In this document: in pieces, positions 11,201 through 17,700 of the stretch
Layout of the letters: the number at the start of each line of letters is the position of its first letter
Numbering within the stretch: position 1 is the stretch's first letter
Origin: Zelonia costaricensis
Taxonomy: Eukaryota; Euglenozoa; Kinetoplastea; Trypanosomatida; Trypanosomatidae
NCBI GenBank assembly: GCA_030849075.1
Contig: JASAOO010003186.1
Coordinates: forward strand, 1 to 27,518
Length of the DNA stretch: 27,518 bases
Reading direction: 5' to 3'
The notes under the pieces: model-generated
The model's database searches: none
The model's input: only the letters and a program-made list of their open reading frames with translations
Told to the model about the DNA's origin: nothing
Made by a program: the position numbers and the translations under genes

Positions 11201-12038
11201 CTGCCGCACGCCCCAACGCCTCGGTCGCCACGCTGCTGCTGCTGCGCACGGGGGCGTCGTCCTCGGTGCCGGTGAGGAACTGCACGCGGTTGTGGTCGAC
11301 GTTCTGGAGGATGGGGAAGAGCACGTGGGACTCGAGAATGTGAAGCAGCAGAAGGGCCAGACGGGCGTAGAGCTCACGCGACTTGGCGGGGTCGCCGCTG
11401 CAGGCATTGTAGATGACCGTGTACCAGCCCATTCGGTGCCGCGGCGCGCGCAGAGGCCGCAGCGAGCTCTCGTCCCCCGTCTGCAGCGTCGTGTACACGG
11501 CGAAGAGGTAGCGGTCGATGTTGCTCCAGAGCGCCTCGAAGTTGGTCGGCATCTCGCCACTAGCCGCGGCGGCAGCCGCGGTGGTGGAAGTGGGCCAGGA
11601 GGTCGAGGACCCGTTAGGCGAGGCCTTGCTGGTGTGCATCGAGGTAGTCGTCCGCACCAGCCGCGGCGACAGCTCGCGCGGCACGACGTCTTCGCCGAGG
11701 TGCCTGGAGTCGTCGTTGTCGTCGCCGCTCTGCACGGTGCGGTTGCTGACCTCGCGTGACAGACACTCCGAGGCGCGGCGATGCGTGGGGTCGCGGATGC
11801 TGCGCGATAGCAGCAGCGGCGCTGGCACGCTGGCACGGCTGTCGGCCAGGCCAGGCAGCATCGGCGAGGAGGCGAGGTCGGGGGCCCACTGCGACATGCG
11901 GAGGGCTGGGACGCTGCCACTGCTGCTCATGTGGTGGTGTTGGTGGCTGTGCTCGCGCCGGAGCTGGAGGTCATCATCATCGCCGCCACCGCCATGCTGC
12001 TGCTGCTGCTGCCGGTAGAGCTCCGCCGAAGACTGCAT
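5274..12038 (-). CDS. Giant cullin (E3 ubiquitin ligase scaffold) with low-complexity insertions
   Basis: The frame encodes 2254 residues, about three times a usual cullin (near 750), and ends in TGA. The ATG has an in-frame stop four codons upstream (12050-12048). A cullin-like N-terminal helical segment lies at about 164-256, and further repeat-like pieces at about 930-1040, 1270-1435 and 1608-1740. The cullin-homology region is clear at about 1830-2100: a DKD.F..HY motif, LARRLL at 1867-1872, Trp-Pro at 1957-1958, and an F..HY..LH..R.LLW block with Trp1993. The last 75 residues match the neddylation domain, with IVRIFK and Lys2198 as the expected NEDD8 acceptor. Ser/Gly/Ala/Pro-rich insertions, polyQ (about 1046-1054) and polyAla (about 1759-1770) separate the blocks. 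It should bind a RING (Rbx1-like) partner C-terminally and a substrate adaptor N-terminally. Which cullin class it belongs to is unclear. Confidence 0.9.
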   Translation of the reverse strand: MQSSAELYRQQQQQHGGGGDDDDLQLRREHSHQHHHMSSSGSVPALRMSQWAPDLASSPMLPGLADSRASVPAPLLLSRSIRDPTHRRASECLSREVSNRTVQSGDDNDDSRHLGEDVVPRELSPRLVRTTTSMHTSKASPNGSSTSWPTSTTAAAAAASGEMPTNFEALWSNIDRYLFAVYTTLQTGDESSLRPLRAPRHRMGWYTVIYNACSGDPAKSRELYARLALLLLHILESHVLFPILQNVDHNRVQFLTGTEDDAPVRSSSSVATEALGRAAAGGTPGTGAGSGSSSSGWGRFKSLATGTAAATPTGAAPPAAASAPAGRSSKDPSRSSSVRSPRGGANSSFAFMKRIFHPSTTTSSHPPPAARSANHSLAGADGVRDGRRQPQSPGAPTTPSSVRDDTAPPGAGAGAGAGGGRSISRTASWLGRQNSSTRWAASSTSGPSTPTHQPIAFASSNSFGPRGNGTTGTPRSSSPASTTGGGDLHSAFLGFDSAVHRSPEDSAHYWQTRTPTPSLTPPPPPPPLSSMPQPQHAAVRGGRGLMISVAPSSHASPGTPLSPAQQRPQSPGTSNSGLSRHSTQVIGAAQVAASGLSSSSTATQSPTSVPRAVSVTAPPSAIAVARHARVASKTGRVLVDDEEEVLCEANTVAPASHDARDKPRRRTGADGRRHSRSGSDTSSLIAFASFNDTEEGTAGQHPRDAGSDVGGRGSGSNSSLHTMQSSLSDAANHGGTVAARSSPTHTRRVSHADDDGGGGTLEPSANYLSPITATLSPGDDDAISPFLSSEPSITMRQAAPDAVTSSSTATTAPPPPAAASRSTVLEGSALRTPEELSVAHTRAASGDGCDRFHAPPSEPCAAAGAGASAAVSVTVSLDTSAAASAPASAARHREAPDPFVDHPSRRAAEATNSPTTPVPGSGGGSAPTDVRRFSLCYTFIQEWHTFLVFRGVVLSCFRYLDQYYTRRFGMDTIALMCFKVFHVVIYEPLQPLLLIELRYLTQYVREVFESTGQVAWEQLEMMQEVYSIITELLLLVQSTSSSMVAQQQQQQQQQPKTTQGGSSAGTAGGSHTVGCSSSSGGGGGATLGGAVATGAAPGATAASLTPPIVTASVMVLSAPGAGSYSRPSSRSRSTASARRDSGASSAAGTPQVGALDVHGNAAASPLGVPPTAEADRAGGSVFGAALPSSPHVSKRSRLFSLFTGNRQADSERGSRKGSQAAVTPGSAPVSPWTAPQPAGGAGRVSVFDVDGGGGEAAGRGGRRAETPGPVDTPLSVAAGFTTAVVVNLRGMVELRDRLEGHTSGHHLTTQALKQWEGMAADRRLRVGTIIKEMAAPLLTTVMEDVGNDYIAGIYAFYRYACAAHRSTEAERSGYVTWAGAVKELEGHVWRRVRLPFLHAALRSALNDVLVVEPHRRILLDHQFGLRALLDAWGASAVAAELTLVPQTPSSAAAAAGAPSSAPRGSPWKDGPFSTGGRAGGGGGGGLSMAPSGTTDGLSRGPSKYIESPITISLHGSHQHHLSPFPHQRTSSALSSEVSGSLVATPPRSASVAAADNLGRNSTASDRLLARAGVGASAVRGDATPAVGAARPVIAAFAAGVAGGTEGGELEATLRAMESLFGLFSDVTSDECFVLMAVILVKKLIHDAAHLFEQYLKSVIRPPPAAASAASAAPPGQAVPGVALVSGLVALFERYADLVERVFRNHATLRRAAADAVEEIMRPARWTRNAALHASQQRAHEALMSAGLGAMGSGARMEAGAAAAAAAAAAAASSSSLGTGLPSVLLSRDARQATLPLMALGAEFPDAVAQLRLSVLLARYADAFLQQQARGGGRVLSADLVKRLHLVARLVSRLDDKDTFLEHYRLCLARRLLGFSSPAAGSAGAGVESTSTSLNIDAERQLVSLLQAYVGVAGTHAFEAMLRDYEGTERTRELFEEEPAYRALPAKIRVQLITSAQWPTYTMLPLQPHASLQRGTEVFRAHYAKLHPSRTLLWVFSIGTATLNAEFAGGAKQVVASTLLATLLLEVSDAYNSADGGGVITGAELARRTGLPFHALRNHLHLLTQHRAFSLLRWAPACGSGNASLRNSSTIDAAAAASGGAAPAALHEVDSFTLNPTFTHRLRKIRLPLPKARPTGLPLTGDGAAAAVDSGLEGYGELPTPAAVASAEAGVGDEDALVTRHVSATRRVLLDAAIVRIFKSRRVVVFEDLLQTVTAQLARQFLPSRRDVKAQLEGLIDRDYVRRSPDDPNTFVYVS
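6729..6766 (-). repeat. GCN-codon run encoding polyalanine in the cullin
   Basis: Tandem GCC/GCT-type triplets on the plus strand encode twelve alanines flanked by Ser and Glu/Gly residues. The run sits in a loop between two cullin blocks, so length changes would probably be tolerated. Confidence 0.75.
8877..8903 (-). repeat. (CAG)8-CAA run encoding nine glutamines in the cullin
   Basis: Eight CTG units at 8877-8900, followed by TTG, read on the minus strand as nine consecutive Gln codons. The run lies just after a cullin-like helical block and opens a Ser/Gly-rich linker. A pure triplet array is a candidate for length polymorphism. Confidence 0.85.
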
Positions 12039-12094
12039 GGACGGGGCTCACACAAGCGCCTGATGTCCAAGGCGTGCGCCGGTGATGCCTCGCG

Positions 12095-12180
12095 CTGTGG
12101 ATCGGTCCGCGCCCGGTGACGTTGAAGGATGTGGGTGGTGGTACAGAAGGACAGGAGGGAAGTCGGGTGGGGAGGGGGAC
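12095..12180 (-). promoter_or_regulatory. Possible spliced-leader acceptor of the cullin gene
   Basis: A pyrimidine-biased stretch on the minus strand (about 12180-12145) is followed by the first AG at 12096-12095. This would give a 56-nt 5' UTR with no upstream ATG. The tract is weaker and farther from the AG than at the neighbouring genes. Stronger tracts lie farther upstream, so the real site may differ. Confidence 0.35.
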
Positions 12181-12329
12181 GGGTGGATTGGCCAGCGGCG
12201 TGCTTCACAGCCACGTGTGGGGAGGAGGAGGCGGCGGGGGAGGAGGCGTGCGTCGCTGGCAAACAAGAATACGCCGAAGACCGGAAAACACGCACAAAGG
12301 GAAAATGTGGGCAAAGCAAGGGGCTGTCC

Positions 12330-12365
<36 letters not shown>
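12330..12365. repeat. (CA)n microsatellite
   Basis: An uninterrupted CA array of about 18 units in the spacer upstream of the cullin gene (GT on the transcribed strand). Confidence 0.9.
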
Positions 12366-12369
<4 letters not shown>

Positions 12370-12696
12370 GCCAGGGGAGGTCGAGATGGGGGAGGCGGTG
12401 AAGGGGGGAGAGGGGGCAGGGCGAGCCGCTTCGGTGGACCTGGAGAGGACGAAAGGGGAAGGCTAAGACAGGGGTGGATGGGGGACACGCGCGGGCGGGG
12501 GGTGGGGGGAGGAGGTGGGGTGGGGTGGGGTGGGGAGAACTGGGAGCGGCAATACACCGAGAGATGACACACGAAGACAAGAAAAGAAAAGGAGCGGCGC
12601 GACAAATGCGCAGTGAAGCGCGAAAGCACAAGCGAAGAGCAACACACGAAAAAGAGGGGAGGGGAGGAGGCAATAGAGGGAAGAGGGAGGAGAGCC

Positions 12697-12727
<31 letters not shown>
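12697..12727. repeat. (CA)n microsatellite
   Basis: A second CA array of about 15 units, roughly 330 nt from the first, in the same spacer. Confidence 0.9.
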
Positions 12728-12730
<3 letters not shown>

Positions 12731-13804
12731 GAGATGGTGGGGTGAGGGGGGGAGGAGGAGGAAGTGGGGCCCTCGCGTGCTGACGTGCCGCGACACTGAA
12801 GGAGGACAAGCACGGCGGTTGGTCCTCTTGCCCTCCTTTCGCACACGCACACGCACCAATGAAAAATATGGAATAGGCGAGAAGCGAAGCGCAAGCGCAC
12901 GCGGGCCTGCTTGTGTCTGCGTGTGTGCCGATATGTGCAGCCGCAGCGCACTCGACGGAACACCCACACACGCCCGCGCGTGCACGGACACACCTCGATA
13001 CCCACTCCTGCTCACCCCACGCACCGAGGAGCGGCGTGCCGTCTGACGACGTACGCCGGTGGTTGAATGAACACGAAAACGAACACACCAAAAGAAGGAG
13101 GGAGACGAGGCGGAGGGGTGCCAGTGACCCGGCTACCGGCGACGGATGCGTCGACGTGCGTCTTGGCCAATTAGGGTGCTTGAGGACGGAGCGGAGGTGA
13201 AGACAGCAGGTGACCCGCAACCTCACTTGTTGCACATGGAGGGAGGAGGTGCCCACCCGCTGGACGCAGCGGCAAAGGGGGTGCGGGCGATGCAGGTCTA
13301 GTTGCCTAGCATCAATAAGGGAAGAAAGAGGCAGAGGACTTCTCCAGCTTCCAGAACCCCCCTCCTTCGCCGCTGTCCAGCTCACGCTCACGCAGTCCAA
13401 CACAGGCACACACCCCGAGACGGTCGGGATGCGTCCCCTCCGCGTGTTCGCTGCACCTGCTTTACTGGAGGGGCGAGTGCGCGAAGAAGGAGGAGGGGGA
13501 GGAGGGGGGGGGGCGATGCGTGCGGAACGGGTGCACCAGGAATAAGACGAGTCGCGGAGGTCACACCCGGTGATGCCCTGCCTCGGGGATACAGCTAGCC
13601 TGGACGCCGGTACCCCAGTGCGGGGGGTTGGGCAACACGGAGCAGGAAAGGAGGGGGAGGGGAAGGGTGGTGGCAGACGATGCGAATCCTAGAGGGATGC
13701 GGGGGGAGGGGGAGGCGAGGCAGTCGTGGTGGGACCCTCGTGGGGAGTGCGGCGAAGGGTACGGCAGTGACGAGACCGGATAGTGGAAGGTGGAGAGGGA
13801 GGGA

Positions 13805-13831
13805 GGGGGGGGGGGGGGGGGCCGCGCTGAN
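13805..13831. other. 17-G homopolymer followed by one undetermined base
   Basis: An uninterrupted G run at 13805-13821 is followed ten bases later by the only N of the window, at 13831. The pairing suggests a sequencing or assembly problem at the homopolymer, so the true run length and local sequence are uncertain. Confidence 0.85.
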
Positions 13832-14564
13832 CTCGAGTGAGGGTTTGGGTTCTGAGGTGGCGAGGGAACGGAAGCGGGGGAGGGGGAGGCGGGAAGGGGG
13901 GGGGCGAGGAAAGGCGTAGTGACGGCGATGTTGACGTGCGTGTGGTGCCCGTACTAGAGGCTGTGGAGGGAGATGCCGGGGGACCGTGTGGCCGTGCAGA
14001 CGTAGAGAGAGAGAGGAGGGAGTGCAATCCATGCGTGGTGTCTGTGTGTCTGTGAAGCGGCACGCACTTGTGAAAGGCGGCAGGCAAGAGGTCGGCGGCA
14101 TCGCACGAGCGCATCGCGGGCGGCGCGTGCCGGGGCATCCACGTCCGGCGCCGTCACACCCTTTGCAGGTGTGGCGGACGCACTGTATAGAGAGGGGGTG
14201 GGGAGGGGAGAGAGAGTGGGCAACAGTGGGGACGAGAAACGGTGTCCGACGACTCCACTCCCCTCCTCAATGTTGCGCCCTCTCCCCCTTTCCGGGATCA
14301 CCGCCTCGTGCGCACTTGACGAAGCGAGGGCGAGTGACCTTCGTCTCTCGCTCTCTCCATGTGCGTGTGGGCGTGTGGCTGTTGCATGCGCCAGAGTTGT
14401 GAATGCTGTAAAGACAGCCCCGACAGAGACACACACACAAGAGCGTCAACCAAAAAAAAGGGGGGGGGCGGATGGTAAGAGGGGCGTGTGCCACGAGAGG
14501 GATGGAAGGAAAGGGCCGCCCCGCTCGGACACACATCCTTGTCACGTCCCACCACGCCAATCCG

Positions 14565-14690
14565 CACACACACACACACACACACACACACCAACACAAG
14601 CCTCTACTGAGACAGGTGAACACCCACCTACAAGCATCTTCGTCATAGACACACACGCACACACACACTCACACACGCACACAGTCACAC
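14565..14690. repeat. CA-rich microsatellite cluster
   Basis: A CA array at about 14565-14591 and a second, interrupted CA-rich stretch at about 14648-14690 lie just beyond the stop of the RGG-tailed gene, in its 3' UTR. Confidence 0.8.
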
Positions 14691-14718
14691 CGACCCACGT
14701 GCCGACGTCTCATCCGCT

Positions 14719-17700
14719 TTACTTGCCGCGGTTGGGGCTGCGGATGCGGTCGGCATTGCCGCTGCCACCACGCCCGCCGCGCCCGCCACGACCAGCGCCA
14801 TTACCCGCTCCACCACGGCCGCGCTGGGCTGACGTGCTGCTCGACCGTGCCCCTGCCGCGGTACCCGTGCTCTTGAATTTCCCAAGCAGGCTGCTGATGC
14901 CGCTCGAGGAGGTCTCGCGAGGGCCCGCCGACGCGCCGCCACCGCCCGCGGCGGGCGACGACGACGCCATCGCCGCGGCACGGTCCTTGCCAGCTGCCTG
15001 ACCACCCGGTGCAGCAGACGCGGAGGCCGACGCCGCTGCCGCTGCTGCAGCGGCTCGATGTCCAACGATGTTGGCTAGCACAAACTGCCCGCTGCCGCCG
15101 CTCGTGCGCCCGTGGGACGGCAGCGGGCCGGCGCTGCGGCGGCCCTGACCCGCCGCCGCCGCCCCACGACTACCACCCGCACCACCACCGCTGCTGCTGC
15201 TGCCGCCGCCGCCCTCCTCCACGTTGCGTCCGTCCAGCACGTTGCGCCAGTAGCGCTCCGCATTGCGGCGGAAGTCCTGCTCGATCGGCGTGGACGCCTC
15301 CGCCTCCAGCGCCCGGGCGAGGCCGAAGTTGGCGATCTGCGCCTCCGCCTGCGCCGCGGGGGCCGCCGCGCTGTACTCCCGCAGCAGGCCCTGGTAGAAG
15401 CTCAGCATCGGGGCGACGCGGTAGAAGAAGCGGTTGAAGCTCGCCACGAGCATGGCGTGGGTGGCGGCGGCGGCGCGGCCCCCACCGGTGCCGGCGCTGG
15501 TCGAGGACTCCCGCAGGAGGTGGCTGAGCTTGGGGTTGCTGGCGATGTCCTTGTACTGCGCCGAGCTGCGCAGCGTCTTGTAGAGGCCGTGGTCGTTGTC
15601 GCTGGTCACGTACACAACCTCCGCGTCGCGGTGCGTCATGTACGCCACAGACTTGCAGTTGGCTGCGATGAAGCCCGTGACGGGAGCGCGGGCCGGACCG
15701 GCCAGGATGCCGTAGCGCCGGAAGCGCTCGGCTGTTTCGATCGACTCCACAAGGGTGGCCTCGAACTGGAAGGGCCCCAGCTCCGGTGGCAGCAGGCGCA
15801 CCTGCGTGTACGCACCAGTCGCCTCGCTCCCGTCCAGGCGCCGCGCGTCGTCCACCTCAAAGTAGTCGACTGCGCTGGGCATCTTCTCGGGCTGGGTGGA
15901 AATGTTGCCGAGGAACGTGACGAAGGCCTCGATGGCTACCGTGATGTTCGGCACGAACTTGCCGGCCGTGTACTCGCTGTACAGCTGCTGCACCCTGGCG
16001 TAGTCGTTGCCGTAGACGGGCAGGAACGCGTTCAGGAACTCCTGCCGCAGCGTGGCGTTGGCGCGGTTCTGCTGGATGGCGTAGTGCACATCGGCCGCCA
16101 CGCCGTCCCGCGTCCAGGCAAGCTCCTCCAGCACTTGCACAACCATCTTTCCCACCTCGCCCCCGCCGCCCGTGCCCTGGCGACTGCGCCCCAGCACCTG
16201 CTGCGCGGCGCTGCTCCCGTTGCTGCTGCCTCCATTTCGGCCACCGGTGCTGGCGCTGGGGATGCTACTGCTGCTGCCGCCGCCCGCCTGCGGCCCGCCC
16301 CAGCTGAAGATGAGCGAGACGGGAACGGCGAAGTCATCGCTGCCGAGGAGCTCCTTCTCTGGACACTGAGCAAGGCCGCGCACCACGAGCGAGATGTTGT
16401 CGGCCGTCACCCGCATCTTCGCCAGCAGCTTCGCCAGCTCCTGCACGCGCACCAGCGTCAGCATGTTGCCGCTCGCCCGCTCGAGGCCGCGGTTGTGCTT
16501 CGTCGTGAGCTCGGAGATGAGCGCGCTGGGGATGCCGCGGCCGACGAGGCGGGCCAGGTCAGATTGGAAGCGGTTCAGCACATCCTGCTGCACGTACGCG
16601 GCATAGCTGCTGTCCGTGCCCGTACTGCCCGCGGCGGCGGCGCCGCCGTTCTCGCTGCCCGGAACGCCGGCGCGCTGCACGAGGCCCACAATGTAGGCCT
16701 CGTCGCTGTCACCGCGGTGAAAGTGGCTGGCGTGTTCGAGGGCGAAGGCGGTGCGGTCAACGTCGGCCCAGATGTTGCCGTCGCTGGTGCCACCGCTGGG
16801 GCCGCCGTTGCCGTCCGCCGCGAGGCTCGGCACGGCAAGTCGTGGCACATTCGCCGGCAGCCCCGCGTTGAAGGCGTCCAGCTCGTCCTTGAGGTAGCGC
16901 TGCAGCACCTTGCAGAGCACCACCGATGGCGCCCGCCCCTTGCTGCGCCACTCCTCGACGGAGAGCAGCAGCTGCCGGACGTTGAGGTCAGACTCCCCGC
17001 ACTGCTGCGCGGCCCACGCCTGGATGTCCTGGTTGCCCAGCTTCTCGTGGAAGAGGCGGACGAGCGGGTTGCCGAGGCCGAGCGTCTTAACGCGCTGCTG
17101 CTCCGCGCCGAGGGTATCGAAGTGGGTGTGGTCGTGCTGGGGGGAGTGCCCGTGGGGACCAAGGCCGAACCCCTTGGCGTAGTCTGCGGCGATCTCGCTG
17201 ATGCGCTCGCCGATGCCGTACGTCGTGCCAAAGGGCGGCCGCTTGCCCCCGAACGGCAGCCGCGCGCTCTCGATGATGCGGCGCTCGCTGCTGTCCACGA
17301 AGGCCGCCTGCACGCGGTTGTGCGCCTCCCAGCCGAACTCCAGCGGCGTCCACCACGACTCGTTGAGCTGCAGCGACTGCGTCTCGGTCGGAGACTTGAC
17401 GAAGTTGCCGGGTCGGCGCCCGCTGATGTCGCGCAAGGCCTGCTCGATGGCGCCCATCTCAGCGTCGCTGACCTCGTCCGCCTCGCCCCAGCCGTTTTCG
17501 AGCTCGTCGCGGTCGACCGTCGGCAGCCCGCACACGCGCTGGTGCTCCCACTTGCCGAGGAACGTCACGGACCGCTCACGCCGCTCCGGCACGACGGCGA
17601 AGGCCTGCGGGTTGTGGAAGAACTGCCGCGCCATGAGCCGGTCCTTGTACTCCTTGGTCTGGAAGTCGTCCTGCGTGGTGTGCTGCGTGTAGCCGAACTT

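Larger units (their letters stand above)
12039..14718 (-). other. Long 2.7-kb spacer: 3' UTR of the RGG-tailed gene and upstream region of the cullin gene
   Basis: No gene can be supported. The longer open frames on either strand are translations of CA/GT and G-rich simple sequence (Cys-Val, Thr-His, Pro and Arg runs) and overlap in several phases. Many purine tracts on the plus strand (for example 12575-12600, 12648-12700, 13315-13340, 13640-13665 and 13866-13915) are polypyrimidine tracts on the transcribed strand. Several spliced-leader sites or alternative 3' ends are therefore possible. A small noncoding RNA or a degenerate retroposon cannot be excluded by eye. Confidence 0.6.

Noticed and set aside
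11927..13409. Two overlapping minus-strand frames (11927-13024 and 12048-13409) as a gene before the cullin
   Set aside because: Their translations are dominated by Cys-Val runs from GT repeats and Pro/Ser runs, they sit in two phases over the same sequence, and one runs into the cullin start.
13595..14436. Minus-strand frames of 160-168 codons in the long spacer as a small gene, possibly broken by the N
   Set aside because: Pro/Arg/His-rich translations without a domain, overlapping each other in different phases. The N alone does not make a broken gene.
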